Origin: Halopseudomonas salegens
GTDB lineage: Bacteria; Pseudomonadota; Gammaproteobacteria; Pseudomonadales; Pseudomonadaceae
Direction: 5' to 3'
Assembly (NCBI RefSeq): GCF_900105655.1
Contig: NZ_LT629787.1
Coordinates: 1,054,001-1,118,000, forward strand
DNA length: 64,000 nucleotides
Shown: in pieces, positions 34,497 through 45,727 of the stretch
Numbering within the stretch: position 1 is the stretch's first letter
Layout of the letters: each line of letters begins with the position of its first letter
Position numbers and translations under genes: made by a program
Notes under the pieces: model-generated
What the model was told of the DNA's origin: nothing
What the model saw: only the letters and a program-made list of their open reading frames with translations
The model's database searches: none

Positions 34497-35649
34497 CCAG
34501 GTCGATATCGACCAGCAGCAGGTGGCGACTGTTGTCTATGAACAGTCCCGAGGTCATGCAGTATTGGTTGGTGGTGGCATCACGGTAACGGTTGGAGAGA
34601 ATAACCCGACTGTCTTCACCGGCTTCAGCCAGAATCTGGTAAAAGTACGGCCGCCATGACCAGTTGTGATCCAGATAATGTGGATCGGCCTGCCAGCGCT
34701 CCTGTTGCCATTCATAGTTGGGTGAAATCTGCGTGCCATGGGCATCGCAGAGAAAACAGCGCAGCAGCCAGGGGTAGTTGGCGTGTGCGGGAAGGTCCTC
34801 CGGGCGTGCGCCGGTGGACAACCAGTTGTTGAGCAGGCCAAACAGCTCCGTGAGTTGCGCCCGCAGTTTGGCCAGTTGCGCCCGCTCGGCCAGTTTGCTG
34901 CTGACGTAATGATCCCGCAGGGCAGAAAACTGGGCTTCTACTGCCCGTTCGGGCAAGAAGTTTTCTTCCGGTTTGGCGAACAGATAGCCTTGCACATAGC
35001 GGGCGCCGCATTCGAGGGCAAAATGGAGTTCCTGTTCGGTTTCTACCCCCTCGGCAATGATCCAGCAGCCACTTTTTTCCGCCATCAGCGCCAGGGCGCG
35101 GACAAAGTCGCCACTGTTGCCGTTACCGCTGGCTGCCTGGCGAAATAACTGGATATCCAGCTTGAGGATATCCGGCTCCAGCGCCAGCACCCGGTCGAGC
35201 ATGGAGTAGCCAGCGCCAAAATCATCAATGGCAATACGAATGCCGGCTTCACGGTAGCGCTTGACTACTTCGCGCAGTTGGTCGATATCACCCTGCAATT
35301 CGGTGATCTCGAAGACTATCTGTTCTGGTGCCAGGCCGATTTCGGCCAACAGCTGCAGGCTGGGTAAGGGTTTGTTTGGCTGCAGCTGGCCAATCCATTG
35401 CGGTGAGATATTCAGGGTCAGGAAGCCGCCCGGGTTGTCGCGAAAGCGCTCCAGAGCCAGTTTGCGGATGGTGCGATCGAGTTCCAGCAGGTCATGAGCC
35501 GGGGTGCGAGGATCGGTAAATAGCGGGCCAGCGCTTACTATTCGGCCGTCATCGTGACGCAGCCGCGCCAGGGCTTCGTAGCCGGCAATGCGACCGGTGG
35601 CAGTGTCAATCAGGGGCTGGAAGTACGGCAGGGGCTGTCCAGTTATCAC
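34486..35649 (-). CDS. EAL-domain c-di-GMP phosphodiesterase with C-terminal sensor
   Basis: This is a 387-residue protein. The EAL domain fills residues 1-240 (YEALARL, NISPQW, EITE, IDDFGAGYS, KLDIQLFR, EGVETEQE, QGYLFAKP). All main metal-binding residues appear present, so it should hydrolyse c-di-GMP. The last 110 residues form a PDC/cache-like domain (CDAHGTQISPNYEW, HNWSWRPYFYQI, NQYCMTSGLFID) that resembles the C-terminal sensor of the chemoreceptor at 15,571. No membrane segment is seen, so sensing is cytoplasmic. It leads a run with patatin and methyltransferase genes on the same strand. Confidence 0.88.
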   Translation of the reverse strand: MITGQPLPYFQPLIDTATGRIAGYEALARLRHDDGRIVSAGPLFTDPRTPAHDLLELDRTIRKLALERFRDNPGGFLTLNISPQWIGQLQPNKPLPSLQLLAEIGLAPEQIVFEITELQGDIDQLREVVKRYREAGIRIAIDDFGAGYSMLDRVLALEPDILKLDIQLFRQAASGNGNSGDFVRALALMAEKSGCWIIAEGVETEQELHFALECGARYVQGYLFAKPEENFLPERAVEAQFSALRDHYVSSKLAERAQLAKLRAQLTELFGLLNNWLSTGARPEDLPAHANYPWLLRCFLCDAHGTQISPNYEWQQERWQADPHYLDHNWSWRPYFYQILAEAGEDSRVILSNRYRDATTNQYCMTSGLFIDNSRHLLLVDIDLDAI

Positions 35650-36104
35650 ATTTTTCTCCAGGCAGAGGTTCAGCGCAGTTGCAGAGCAAAATAAGGGCCA
35701 GCTTGCCGTATCGCCCGGCCCCTTGCCTCTGGCGCCACAGTGGAGTCGCCATCAATGGGCTCAAGTGGCACTAACAGGGCGTTTTTGCGCATCAAAACAG
35801 TGCGCCAAGGCTTATATGCACAATATTGGTGCCTTGCGGCGGCAAAAAACCTCTGGCAACACATGCAGGGGCTATTTATGAGAACTTATCGACCTGCGAC
35901 ACTGGATTATATTTTAACGACATTGTACAGTTTGCGGCCAATTTTTAACGCGCGCAGCACGGATTGGCGGTGGGTATGGTTTTCTGCCGGTTGCAACCAG
36001 CATCATGGTAGTCCTCCATATCCCTTCGCCAGCCTTCCCGCCCGACTCTATGGTGCTGGTGATGGCGGGAATGTGTGTGCTGTGCGAATAACTGGAGCTG
36101 AATT
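35650..36104. other. Divergent promoter region between the EAL gene and gltB
   Basis: These 455 bases carry no convincing gene. They must hold the promoters of the EAL gene (leftwards) and gltB (rightwards). A weak -35-like ttgtac lies near 35,922. I see no clear binding-site repeat. Confidence 0.4.
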
Positions 36105-39100
36105 ATGGCTAACCTTAACCAGCAGTCTGCGGGTCTGTATTGCCCTGAACTGGAGCACGATAGTTGCGGGATTGGCTTTGTCGCCAGTCTGAAAGGCGAG
36201 AAGAGCCACGCAATTATTGAAAACGCGCTCTCCATGCTGACGTGCATGGAGCACCGCGGTGGTACCGGCTTTGATGTGCGCAGTGGTGATGGCGCCGGCG
36301 TATTGATCCAGATTCCCGATGCGACCCTGCGTGAGAGCATGACGGAAAAAGGCGTTAACCTGCCGCAGCCGGGTGATTATGCCGTGGGCATGGTGTTCTT
36401 CCCGGGTGATGCTGATATCCGTGAAGCCTGCCGCGGTGTGATGGTGCGCAATGCCGAACGCCTCGGGCTGAGCCTGCTTGGCTGGCGCCTGGTACCCAAG
36501 GACAACAGTACCCTGGGTCAGGCCTCGCTGGACAAGGAGCCACAGATCGAACAAGCGTTCTTTGCCCGCCCGGACGAACTGGATCAGCAAGCTTTCGAGC
36601 GCAAGCTGTATATCCTGCGCAACTACACCGCACACCGGGTCAAGGAGACTGTCGAGGGCGCTGAGGAAGACTTCTACGTTGCCTCGCTGTCGACCCGTAC
36701 CGTTGTGTATAAAGGTCAGTTCACTACCGCTCAGGTGCGTGAGTATTACCTTGATCTGCAAAACGAGAAAACAGTCTCGGCGCTGGCCATGCACCATTCT
36801 CGCTTCTCCACCAATACTTTTCCGGCCTGGCGCCGGGCGCAGCCTTTCCGTTATCTGTCGCACAATGGCGAGATCAACACCGTCAAGGGCAACATCAACT
36901 GGATGCGCGCGCGCGAAGACCTGCTCAGCACCGAGTACTTCAGCGATGAAGAGCTGGGCATGTTGAAGCCGATCTGTGATCACAATATGTCGGATTCGGC
37001 CAACCTGGACATGGTGATCGAGTTGCTGTTGCTGACCGGTCGCCCGCTGGAAAAGGTCATGATGATGGTGATTCCCGAGGCATGGCAGCGCCAGCCCGAT
37101 ATGGAAGCCACCAAGCGCGCCTTCTATGAGTACTATGCTTGCCTCATGGAGCCCTGGGATGGCCCGGCTTCCGTCGCCTTTACCGATGGCCGGGTGATCG
37201 GTGCCACGCTGGACCGCAACGGCCTGCGTCCGTCGCGCTACCTGGTCACTGAAGATGGCACCATTGTCATGGGGTCGGAAACCGGTGCACTGATCGTCGA
37301 TCAGTCGAAAGTGGTTATGAAAGGGCGCCTTGAGCCTGGCCGTCTGTTTATTGCCGATCTGGAAGCCGGCCGGATCATCAGTGATGATGAGGTCAAGGGT
37401 CAGGTCTGCGCCAGTCAGCCCTATGCCGAGTGGCTGGCCGAGAACAAGATCGTTCTGGATGACCTGCCGCTGCCCAAGGTGGAAGCACAGCAGCTGGACA
37501 AGGGGACTTTGCGCAAACGTCAGCAGGCCTTCGGTTATTCGCAGGAAGACCTGTCACTGATCCTTGCCGATATGGTGGGTACAGCCAAGGAACCACTGGG
37601 TTCCATGGGTGCCGATAATCCGTTGGCGGTCCTCTCCGATCAGCCGCAGCATCTGGCTAACTACTTCAAGCAGTTCTTTGCCCAGGTGACCAATCCGCCG
37701 ATCGACCCGATCCGCGAAGAGATGGTCATGTCGCTGCAGACGTATGTCGGCAAGTCCTTCAACCTGCTGGAAGAAAGCCCGAAGCATTGCCGCATGGTGG
37801 AAATTCACCAGCCGGTACTGAGCAATGAACAGCTGCGCAAACTGCAACACATCGATCACGATCATTTCCAGGCGCACACCATCGACACCACCTTCCACGC
37901 CACTGGGCGCAAAGGTGAAATGGAGAAGGCGCTCAAGCGCATCTGTCGGCATGCGCGTGATGCAGTGGAAGATGGCTATTCAATCCTCATTCTCAGTGAC
38001 CGCAAACTGGATACGGACCATGCTGCCGTACCTTCGCTGCTGGCGGCCGGCGCGGTGCATCATTACCTGATTCGTGAAGGCCTGCGTTCGCATACCGGTA
38101 TCGTGATCGAAGCGGGTGATGTGTGGGAAACCCATCACTTCGCGACCCTGCTGGGTTATGGCGCGGCGGCGGTCAACCCCTATATGGCTTTCGAGTCCCT
38201 CTACGAGCTGCGTGATCAGGGTGTGATCAATCCCCAGTGGAGCGATAGCAAGCTGGTCGAGCGTTACACCAAAGGGGTCGACAGCGGCCTGCTGAAGATT
38301 TTCTCCAAGATGGGTATCTCGACGCTGCAGTCCTACCAGGGTGCCCAGATTTTTGAGGCGCTGGGTCTGAATTCGTCGGTTATCGATCGCTGTTTTGCGG
38401 GTACCGTCAGCCGCATCGAAGGTATTGGTCTGGATGAGATTGCCCAGGAAACCCTGCTCAAGCACCGTGTGGGTTATCCGGAAGAGCCGCTGGCCAACGA
38501 CAATCTGATCCTGCGTAGTGGCGGCAACTACGCCTGGCGCAAGGATGGCGAGCGTCATCTGTTCAGTCCGAACACCATTCGTTTGCTGCAACATTCCTCG
38601 GCCAACAATGATCGGGACATGTTCAGGCAATACACTGCCAGCGTGGATGACCAGTCGCAGGCTGCTTTCACCTTGCGCGGCCTGCTCGACTTCCAGACCG
38701 ATCGTCCGTCGATCCCGCTGGATGAGGTTGAGCCGGCTTCCGCGATCTTCAAGCGCTTTGCTACCGGCGCCATGTCATTCGGTTCGATCTCGTGGGAAGC
38801 GCATACCACGCTGGCCATGGCAATGAACCGTCTGGGCGGCAAGAGCAACAGTGGTGAGGGTGGTGAAGACCCGATCCGCTTCAAGCCGCTGGAAAATGGC
38901 GATTCCATGATCTCGCGCATCAAGCAGGTAGCCTCTGGCCGCTTTGGCGTGACCAGCCACTACCTGACCAATGCCGATGAGCTGCAGATCAAGATGGCCC
39001 AGGGCGCCAAGCCGGGTGAGGGCGGTCAGCTGCCCGGTCACAAGGTGGATGCCTGGATTGGTCGCACCCGTGGGTCGACCCCGGGTGTGGGTCTGATTTC

Positions 39101-40718
39101 GCCGCCGCCGCATCACGATATCTACTCGATCGAAGATCTGGCGCAGCTGATCTATGACCTGAAAAACGCCAATCGCGAAGCGCGTATCAACGTCAAGCTG
39201 GTGTCTGAAGCGGGCGTCGGTACCGTGGCTGCCGGTGTGGTCAAGGGCTATGCCGATGTGGTGCTGATTGCCGGCCATGACGGCGGTACCGGTGCCTCGC
39301 CACTGAGTTCGATCAAGCATGCCGGCTTGCCCTGGGAACTGGGCCTGGCGGAAACCCACCAGACACTGGTGCGCAACCGTTTGCGCAGCCGTGTGACGGT
39401 TCAGACGGACGGCCAGCTGAAAACCCCGCGTGATCTCGCTGTGGCGACCCTGTTGGGTGCCGAAGAGTGGGGTATTGCCACTGCAGCCTTGGTGGTCGAA
39501 GGCTGCATCATGATGCGCAAGTGTCACACCAACACCTGTCCGGTGGGTATTGCCACCCAGGACCGCGTGCTGCGTGGTCGCTACAAGGGTCAGGTTGATC
39601 ACGTGGTCAACTTCTTCACCATGATGGTGGAAGGCCTGCGTGAAATCATGGCTGAGCTCGGCTTCCGCAGCATTGATGAAATGGTCGGCCAGAGCCAGAT
39701 ACTCAAGGTGCGCGAAGGTATTACGCACTGGAAATTCAAGCATCTGGACCTGTCCAGCCTGTTGTTCAAGGCAGAGCCTGCCGACGGCGACAGCCTGTAC
39801 AAAACCGTGGAGCAGAAGCACCTGATCGACAAGATCATTGATCGTCAGATGATCAAGGATGCGGAAGCTGCGCTGGAGCGTGGTGAGAAGGTGCGCCTGG
39901 AATACGAGATCAAGAACACCGATCGCAGTGTTGGCGGCATGCTGTCCAATGAGATATCCAAGCGTTATGAGGCCGACGGCCTGCCGGCAGGGACCATTCA
40001 CGTCAAGTTTACCGGCTCGGCGGGTCAGAGCCTGGGTGTATTTGCTGCGCCTGGCCTTGATTTCGAGCTGGAAGGCGATGCCAACGATTATTTCGGCAAA
40101 GGTCTCTCGGGTGCCCGTATGGTGGTCTATCCGGACCGCAAGGCACCGTTCAAGGCGCGTGACAACATCATTATCGGCAACGTGGCCTTCTTCGGCGGCA
40201 CCAGTGGTGAAGCCTACGTCCGCGGTATGGCCGGTGAGCGTTTCTGTGTACGCAACTCCGGTGTGACTGCCGTTGTTGAAGGCGTAGGTGACCACGGCTG
40301 TGAATACATGACCGGTGGTACTGCGGTCATTCTTGGCCCGACCGGGCGCAATTTCGCCGCGGGTATGTCCGGTGGTGTGGCCTACGTGCTGGATCGTGGC
40401 GGCAACTTTGCCGAGCGCTGCAACATGGAGATGGTCGGTCTCGGCCCGATCGAAGAGGCTGACGAGCAAGCGCGTTTGCAGCAGCTGATTCAGAACCACT
40501 TTGATCTGACCGGATCGGATGTCGCGCGCGAATTGCTCGACGACTGGTCACTGGCGCTGCAGCAGTTTGTCCGCGTCATGCCGGTGGATTATGCGCGTAT
40601 GCAGGGCTACATGAAGAGCGTGCGCGAAGAAAAACAGCTTGATGATGACTACGAAGTGGCTGTTGAAGCCTTCGACATGCACCTGAAGAACCTGGCTGCG
40701 GCCAAGGCTACAGCCTAG
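36105..40718 (+). CDS. gltB: Glutamate synthase (NADPH) large subunit
   Basis: This is a 1,537-residue enzyme. The N-terminal glutaminase has its nucleophile in HDSCGIGF (Cys21 before propeptide removal). The FMN-binding synthase barrel follows ([18 protein letters not shown]), with the 3Fe-4S cysteines in [15 protein letters not shown]-terminal beta-helix domain completes it (GAMGGT-like repeats such as [17 protein letters not shown]). It moves the amide nitrogen of glutamine to 2-oxoglutarate, giving two glutamates. As I recall it, the Pseudomonas aeruginosa protein starts differently (YHPDEFKDNCGFG); this one is of the [13 protein letters not shown] type. gltD follows after 11 bases. Confidence 0.96.
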   Translation: MANLNQQSAGLYCPELEHDSCGIGFVASLKGEKSHAIIENALSMLTCMEHRGGTGFDVRSGDGAGVLIQIPDATLRESMTEKGVNLPQPGDYAVGMVFFPGDADIREACRGVMVRNAERLGLSLLGWRLVPKDNSTLGQASLDKEPQIEQAFFARPDELDQQAFERKLYILRNYTAHRVKETVEGAEEDFYVASLSTRTVVYKGQFTTAQVREYYLDLQNEKTVSALAMHHSRFSTNTFPAWRRAQPFRYLSHNGEINTVKGNINWMRAREDLLSTEYFSDEELGMLKPICDHNMSDSANLDMVIELLLLTGRPLEKVMMMVIPEAWQRQPDMEATKRAFYEYYACLMEPWDGPASVAFTDGRVIGATLDRNGLRPSRYLVTEDGTIVMGSETGALIVDQSKVVMKGRLEPGRLFIADLEAGRIISDDEVKGQVCASQPYAEWLAENKIVLDDLPLPKVEAQQLDKGTLRKRQQAFGYSQEDLSLILADMVGTAKEPLGSMGADNPLAVLSDQPQHLANYFKQFFAQVTNPPIDPIREEMVMSLQTYVGKSFNLLEESPKHCRMVEIHQPVLSNEQLRKLQHIDHDHFQAHTIDTTFHATGRKGEMEKALKRICRHARDAVEDGYSILILSDRKLDTDHAAVPSLLAAGAVHHYLIREGLRSHTGIVIEAGDVWETHHFATLLGYGAAAVNPYMAFESLYELRDQGVINPQWSDSKLVERYTKGVDSGLLKIFSKMGISTLQSYQGAQIFEALGLNSSVIDRCFAGTVSRIEGIGLDEIAQETLLKHRVGYPEEPLANDNLILRSGGNYAWRKDGERHLFSPNTIRLLQHSSANNDRDMFRQYTASVDDQSQAAFTLRGLLDFQTDRPSIPLDEVEPASAIFKRFATGAMSFGSISWEAHTTLAMAMNRLGGKSNSGEGGEDPIRFKPLENGDSMISRIKQVASGRFGVTSHYLTNADELQIKMAQGAKPGEGGQLPGHKVDAWIGRTRGSTPGVGLISPPPHHDIYSIEDLAQLIYDLKNANREARINVKLVSEAGVGTVAAGVVKGYADVVLIAGHDGGTGASPLSSIKHAGLPWELGLAETHQTLVRNRLRSRVTVQTDGQLKTPRDLAVATLLGAEEWGIATAALVVEGCIMMRKCHTNTCPVGIATQDRVLRGRYKGQVDHVVNFFTMMVEGLREIMAELGFRSIDEMVGQSQILKVREGITHWKFKHLDLSSLLFKAEPADGDSLYKTVEQKHLIDKIIDRQMIKDAEAALERGEKVRLEYEIKNTDRSVGGMLSNEISKRYEADGLPAGTIHVKFTGSAGQSLGVFAAPGLDFELEGDANDYFGKGLSGARMVVYPDRKAPFKARDNIIIGNVAFFGGTSGEAYVRGMAGERFCVRNSGVTAVVEGVGDHGCEYMTGGTAVILGPTGRNFAAGMSGGVAYVLDRGGNFAERCNMEMVGLGPIEEADEQARLQQLIQNHFDLTGSDVARELLDDWSLALQQFVRVMPVDYARMQGYMKSVREEKQLDDDYEVAVEAFDMHLKNLAAAKATA

Positions 40719-40729
40719 GAGACTATCCC

Positions 40730-42214
40730 ATGGGTAAATTGACCGGATTTCTCGAATACGAGCGCACTCTGCCGGACGATCGCAATCCCCGTGAACGCCT
40801 GATCGACTGGAAGGAAATTCACGAGCAACTGCCGGAAGCAGAACTGCGTGAGCAGGGCGCCCGCTGCATGGATTGCGGTGTGCCATTCTGTCACTCTGGT
40901 GACTCGGCCACAGCCCCGATTGTCGGTGGCTGCCCGATCAACAATCTGATTCCGGAATGGAATGACCTGATCTATCACAACCGCTGGGAAGAAGCGTTGG
41001 ATCGTCTGCACAAGACCAACAATTTCCCGGAGTTTACCGGTCGTGTTTGTCCGGCCCCTTGCGAAGATTCCTGTGTGCTGGGTATCAACGCGCCACCGGT
41101 AACCATCAAGAATCACGAGTACGCGATTATTGAAAAAGGGTTTTCCGAGGGCTGGGTCAAGGCGAATCCGCCGAAGCGTCGCAGTGGCAAACGTGTTGCC
41201 GTCATCGGTTCCGGCCCTGCCGGCCTGTCGGCAGCGGCGCAGCTGAACTCGGTTGGCCACTCGGTGGTGGTTTTCGAACGCGCTGACCGGGTCGGTGGCC
41301 TGCTGATGTACGGCATTCCCAACATGAAGCTGGAGAAGCATTATGTGGACCGTCGAATCGCGTTGATGCAGGAAGAAGGCATTGAATTCCGTACCGGCGT
41401 TGAAGTCGGCAAGGATGTTCATGCGGCTGATCTGCAGAAGGACTATGACGCCGTTCTGGTGGCGACCGGGGCAACCGTGCCACGGGATTTGCCGATCGAT
41501 GGGCGCGAGCTTGGCGGCATTCACTTTGCCATGGAGTTCCTCACTGCCAATACCCGGAGTCTGCTCGACAGCGAACATGCTGACGGCAAGTTCATTTCAG
41601 CCAAAGACAAGCACGTGGTGGTCATCGGTGGCGGTGATACCGGTACTGACTGTGTGGGTACCAGCCTGCGTCACGGCTGCAAGAGTGTGATCCAGCTCGA
41701 GATCATGCCCAAGCCGCCATTGGAACGTGCTGCAGACAATCCCTGGCCGGAATTCAAGCGCACGCTGAAGGTTGATTACGGTCAGGCCGAGGCGATTGCC
41801 GTTCAGGGTGAAGACCCGCGTCAGTACCTGCAAATGACGCAGAAATTCACCGGTGAAAACGGTCAGGTCAAGCAGTTGCACCTGACCGGTATCGAGTGGA
41901 AGCTGAACGACAAAGGCCAGAAGGTGCCGCAGCCCGTTGCTGGTAGCGAGCGCGTTATCGAAGCCGATCTGGTGCTTCTGGCCATGGGCTTTATGGGGCC
42001 GGAAGGTGGTGTGCTGGATCAGCTTGGTATCGAGACTGATCCACGCTCCAACGCCAAGGCCGAGTATGGTCGCTACCTGACCAATGCCGAAGCGGTGTTT
42101 GCTGCGGGTGATGCCCGTCGCGGGCAGAGTCTGGTGGTCTGGGCGATCAATGAGGGCCGTGAAGCGGCGCGTGAGATTGACCGCTATCTGACCGGGGCAA
42201 CCATACTGCCTTGA
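40730..42214 (+). CDS. gltD: Glutamate synthase (NADPH) small subunit
   Basis: This is a 494-residue protein. N-terminal cysteine clusters bind two [4Fe-4S] centres ([24 protein letters not shown] and [12 protein letters not shown]). FAD binds at [10 protein letters not shown] and NADPH at [30 protein letters not shown] closes the FAD domain. It passes electrons from NADPH to the large subunit. An AGGAG-type ribosome site lies in the 11-base gap from gltB, so they form one operon. A terminator-like hairpin follows. Confidence 0.96.
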   Translation: MGKLTGFLEYERTLPDDRNPRERLIDWKEIHEQLPEAELREQGARCMDCGVPFCHSGDSATAPIVGGCPINNLIPEWNDLIYHNRWEEALDRLHKTNNFPEFTGRVCPAPCEDSCVLGINAPPVTIKNHEYAIIEKGFSEGWVKANPPKRRSGKRVAVIGSGPAGLSAAAQLNSVGHSVVVFERADRVGGLLMYGIPNMKLEKHYVDRRIALMQEEGIEFRTGVEVGKDVHAADLQKDYDAVLVATGATVPRDLPIDGRELGGIHFAMEFLTANTRSLLDSEHADGKFISAKDKHVVVIGGGDTGTDCVGTSLRHGCKSVIQLEIMPKPPLERAADNPWPEFKRTLKVDYGQAEAIAVQGEDPRQYLQMTQKFTGENGQVKQLHLTGIEWKLNDKGQKVPQPVAGSERVIEADLVLLAMGFMGPEGGVLDQLGIETDPRSNAKAEYGRYLTNAEAVFAAGDARRGQSLVVWAINEGREAAREIDRYLTGATILP

Positions 42215-42233
42215 TCTGCTGGTAAGGTCTGTC

Positions 42234-42271
42234 AAAGCCCCGTGTCGTCGCTGACGGCATGGGGCTTTTTT
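42234..42271 (+). terminator. Terminator after gltD
   Basis: aaagcccc pairs with ggggcttt around a 19-base partly paired loop, ending in six or more T. It lies between the convergent gltD and lon-like genes and, because the left arm begins with A, may work weakly in the other direction too. Confidence 0.75.
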
Positions 42272-42280
42272 GTGCCCGCG

Positions 42281-44674
42281 CTAGTGGGCAAACAACAGCT
42301 TGGCGACCTGGCGGAAGTGGCTGGCGAAATGTACCTGCATGCCTTCCTTGAGGTAATCGGGCAATTCCTCGTAATCACCCCGGTTTGCTTCCGGCAGGAT
42401 CAGGCTGTGGATCTTCTGCCGCCTGGCAGCAATCACTTTCTCGCGAATTCCGCCCACGGCGAGTACCTGCCCACTCAGGGTCAGTTCACCCGTCATGGCC
42501 AGATCCTTGCGCGGGGCCTGGTTGCGTGCCAGCGAGAGCAGGGCACTGGCCATGCTGATGCCGGCACTGGGGCCATCTTTCGGGGTGGCGCCTTCGGGGA
42601 CATGCAGATGCACCCAGGCCTGGTCAAAGAACTCACGGTCAGCCTTGTAGCTGCTCAGATTGGCACAAATATAGCTGTAGGCAATTTCGGCAGATTCCTT
42701 CATTACCTCGCCCAGCTTGCCGGTCAATTTGAAGCCCCGGTTCAGGGTATGAATGCGGGTGGCTTCGATTGGCAGGGTGGCGCCACCCATGGACGTCCAG
42801 GCCAGGCCGGTAATGATGCCGACGCCGCGCATGGTCTGTTCCTGGCGGAAGGGCGGCGGACCCAGCAGGGTGGGCAGGTCATCGGGTTTGATACTGATTT
42901 TCTCGGCCTCGCCCTCCAGCAGGCGCATGATCGACTTGCGCACCAGTTTGGCCAGTTGCTTGTCCAGATTGCGCACACCGGCTTCACGCGCATAGCCTTC
43001 GATCAATTGGCGCAGTGCTTTGTCGGTGATACGCAGCTGGCTTTTGCGCAGACCGGCGCGTTGCAGCTGACGTGGCCACAGATGGTGTTTGGCAATTGCC
43101 AGTTTTTCCTCGCTGATATAACCGGACAGGCGGATGACATCCATGCGATCGAGCAGCGGGCCGGGAATGCTGTCCAGGGTATTGGCGGTACAGACAAAGA
43201 GCACTTTGGACAAGTCCATGCGCAGGTCCAGGTAGTGATCAAGGAACTGGCTGTTCTGCTCCGGATCGAGCGTTTCCAGCAATGCCGATGCGGGGTCGCC
43301 CTGATGGCTTGCTCCCAGCTTGTCGATTTCATCCAGCATGATGACCGGATTCATTACCTCGACATCCTTTAATGCCTGGACGAATTTGCCCGGCATGGCA
43401 CCAATGTAAGTACGCCGATGCCCCTTGATCTCGGCTTCGTCACGCATGCCGCCGACACTGAAGCGGTAAAACGGCCGCCCCAGACTTTCGGCGATGGAGT
43501 GACCGATGCTGGTCTTGCCCACACCGGGCGGGCCGACCAGCAGAATGATCGAACCACTGACCGACCCCTTGAAAGCCCCGAGGGCAAGAAACTCCAGAAT
43601 ACGCGCTTTGACATCATCCAGACCGTCATGGTCGCGGTCGAGAATCTTGCGTGCGCGGGCAATGTCGAGCTGGTCATCGTGCAGCAGCCCCCAGGGCATG
43701 CTGCTGGCCCAGTCCAGATAATTGCGCGTCACTGCGTATTCCGGTGAGCCGGTCTCCAGCACCGCAAGCTTGTTCAGTTCCTCGTCGATCTTTTTTTCTG
43801 CAGCAGCTGGCAGCGTTTTACCCTGCAGGCGTTCACGGAACTGTTCGATGTCTGCAGTACGGTCATCCTTGGACAGGCCCAGCTCTTTCTGGATGACCTT
43901 GAGCTGCTCCTTGAGGAAGAATTTGCGCTGGTTGTCACTGATGGTCTGGTTCACCTGATCGCTGATCTCACCTTGCAGGCGGGCGAGATCGATTTCCTTT
44001 TTCAACAGCACCAGGACCTTTTCCATCCGCCGCAGTACCGGAAGGGTATCCATGATGCCCTGAAGCTCGTCGCCCTTGGCGGTCGTCAGCGCGGCGGCAA
44101 AATCACTCAGCGGTGATGGTTCGTGAGGGCTGAAACGATTGAGGTAGTTCTTCAGTTCTTCGCTGTACAGGGGGTTGAGCGGCAGCAGTTCCTTGATGGC
44201 ATTGATCAGCGCCATGGCATAGGCACGGACTTCATCGCTGTCACTGTGTTCCGCTTGCGGGTACTCGACTTCGGCCAGGTAGGGTGGTTTGCGGCTGATC
44301 CAGCGGATGATGCGCACTCGGGTCAGACCCTGAGCAATGAACTGCAGTTTGCCGCTGTCCTGGGTGGCATGGTGTACCTTGGCGACGCAGCCGGTCAGCG
44401 GCAGGTCGTCCACGTCCAGTTGGCCCTTGCTGGCTTCCGGCTGATCGATATAGAACAGTGAGAGCATCTGGTGTGGGGTATTATCGACCCGCTCAAGGGT
44501 CTCGGCCCAGGGGTCGGCATTCAACACTACCGGCATTACCTGGGCGGGGAAGAAAGGTCGGTTGGTCACCGGCAATACATAGAGCTGCTGAGGCAGACGC
44601 TGCTCAGGCAAAACCAGTTGCCCTCCGGCTACTACGCTTGTGTTGTCTTGCTGATCAGCATTCCAGTCGGTCAT
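42281..44674 (-). CDS. asrA: ATP-dependent Lon-type protease, AsrA-like
   Basis: The protein has 797 residues from ATG 44,674 (GGGGAA ribosome site). It has an N-terminal substrate-binding domain (LYVLPVTNRPFFPAQVMPVV), a AAA module (VGPPGVGKTS, VIMLDEIDKLG) and a C-terminal Ser-Lys protease (Ser in KDGPSAGISM, Lys in REKVIAARR). The divergent N-terminus and the place beside pruR-putA-putP match P. aeruginosa AsrA (PA0779), a second Lon involved in heat shock and aminoglycoside response, rather than the main Lon next to clpX. The symbol rests on this resemblance and gene order. Confidence 0.88.
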   Translation of the reverse strand: MTDWNADQQDNTSVVAGGQLVLPEQRLPQQLYVLPVTNRPFFPAQVMPVVLNADPWAETLERVDNTPHQMLSLFYIDQPEASKGQLDVDDLPLTGCVAKVHHATQDSGKLQFIAQGLTRVRIIRWISRKPPYLAEVEYPQAEHSDSDEVRAYAMALINAIKELLPLNPLYSEELKNYLNRFSPHEPSPLSDFAAALTTAKGDELQGIMDTLPVLRRMEKVLVLLKKEIDLARLQGEISDQVNQTISDNQRKFFLKEQLKVIQKELGLSKDDRTADIEQFRERLQGKTLPAAAEKKIDEELNKLAVLETGSPEYAVTRNYLDWASSMPWGLLHDDQLDIARARKILDRDHDGLDDVKARILEFLALGAFKGSVSGSIILLVGPPGVGKTSIGHSIAESLGRPFYRFSVGGMRDEAEIKGHRRTYIGAMPGKFVQALKDVEVMNPVIMLDEIDKLGASHQGDPASALLETLDPEQNSQFLDHYLDLRMDLSKVLFVCTANTLDSIPGPLLDRMDVIRLSGYISEEKLAIAKHHLWPRQLQRAGLRKSQLRITDKALRQLIEGYAREAGVRNLDKQLAKLVRKSIMRLLEGEAEKISIKPDDLPTLLGPPPFRQEQTMRGVGIITGLAWTSMGGATLPIEATRIHTLNRGFKLTGKLGEVMKESAEIAYSYICANLSSYKADREFFDQAWVHLHVPEGATPKDGPSAGISMASALLSLARNQAPRKDLAMTGELTLSGQVLAVGGIREKVIAARRQKIHSLILPEANRGDYEELPDYLKEGMQVHFASHFRQVAKLLFAH

Positions 44675-44801
44675 CGGCTTCCCCAGTGTTGTTTGCACAT
44701 GGATTAAGTGGTGCTTGCTGCCGGCTTTTTCAATGGTGCCGACATTGAGCTTTGTTCGGGCCTTGTCTAGGCTCTGGTTACTGACTCTGGATGATCAGCC
44801 A

Positions 44802-45566
44802 ATGATCAAGACCCGCATTCTCGATTTACCGGTGCAAAGTGACGTGCATGCACATGCCCACCATCAGTTGATTGTGGGGCTGGAAGGCAGTGCCGATTTT
44901 GAGGTGGAAGGCATCAGTGGGGCGGTCAATCGCCTGCAAGCCTGCCTGGTGCCCGGGCACCGCTGGCATGCATTTTCCGGACGCGGGCCGAATCACATGC
45001 TGATTCTGGATCTTCATTCTGACCAGCCAGGCCACGGCGGTAGTGAGAATGATGGGCTGGTGCGCCTGTTTGATGCGCCACGCTTTGTGCGTCTGGATCA
45101 GCGCATGCAAGGTCTGCTCGACTTTGCCGTGCAGGTGTTGGGCAGTGAAGAGGCGGCGGAATCACCCATGGCCTGGCATCTGGGAGGCGTGCTGCTGCAT
45201 GGTCTGCATGACCGTCTGTTTTCGACGCCAGTCCCGCTGAGTTCGGCGGCAGCTATTGATCTGGAAAAGCTTGAAGCCCATGTGCGCGAGAATCTGGAAC
45301 GTGCCATCAGCGTACCGGAGCTGGCCACTTTTGCCTGTATCAGCAGCAGTCATTTCCATCACTTGTTCAAACAGGTCAGCGGCCTGACGCCACATCAATT
45401 CGTGCTCAAAATCCGTCTCGAACAAGCCACTTCGATGCTCACGGGTAGCACTATGCCGGTGGCTGAAGTGGCTTCGCGATGCGGATTTTCCAGCCAGAGC
45501 GCCTTGACGCATGCGGTGCGCCGGGCGACGGGTAAAACACCGAAACGACTCAGATCATTGGCTTGA
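44802..45566 (+). CDS. pruR: AraC-family activator of proline catabolism, PruR-like
   Basis: The protein has 254 residues from ATG 44,802. An N-terminal cupin-type sensor (HAHAHHQLIVGLEGSADFEVEG) precedes a C-terminal AraC DNA-binding domain with two helix-turn-helices (ISVPELATFACISSSHFHHLFKQVSG and MPVAEVASRCGFSSQSALTHAVRRATGKTP). PruR in P. aeruginosa activates putAP in response to proline. Position directly upstream of putA supports this; the PutA here lacks a DNA-binding domain and so needs a separate regulator. It is divergent from asrA. ATGs further upstream add no conserved residues. Confidence 0.87.
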   Translation: MIKTRILDLPVQSDVHAHAHHQLIVGLEGSADFEVEGISGAVNRLQACLVPGHRWHAFSGRGPNHMLILDLHSDQPGHGGSENDGLVRLFDAPRFVRLDQRMQGLLDFAVQVLGSEEAAESPMAWHLGGVLLHGLHDRLFSTPVPLSSAAAIDLEKLEAHVRENLERAISVPELATFACISSSHFHHLFKQVSGLTPHQFVLKIRLEQATSMLTGSTMPVAEVASRCGFSSQSALTHAVRRATGKTPKRLRSLA

Positions 45567-45654
45567 TTGGCCGGTTTCAGAGTTTTTTACAAAAAAATGC
45601 GATTTTTTGACAAGAAAAGGCAGGGTGTAGCGACTAGATTGCATTGAATAGATT

Positions 45655-45681
45655 GCGTGACTGGCTTTATGCCAGTCACGC
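45655..45681 (+). promoter_or_regulatory. Perfect stem-loop in the putA leader
   Basis: gcgtgactggc and gccagtcacgc pair perfectly over 11 bp around tttat, 47 bases before the putA start. A consensus -35 box TTGACA lies at 45,607-45,612 but without a good -10 at the right distance, as expected for an activated promoter. The palindrome could be a PruR site, a terminator for pruR or an mRNA leader structure. Confidence 0.5.
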
Positions 45682-45727
45682 CCTGGCGCCAGCCATTCGG
45701 TGACAGGCAAACAATAGAGGTGTATCC

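Noticed and set aside
38775..40499. A 574-codon open frame on the minus strand of gltB
   Set aside because: It is the shadow of the conserved glutamate synthase domains on the plus strand; its His/Gln/Thr-rich product has no recognisable fold.
42281..44674. Calling this gene the main lon
   Set aside because: It is not beside clpX or hupB, its N-terminus is divergent, and its neighbours pruR-putA-putP match the second, AsrA-type Lon of pseudomonads.
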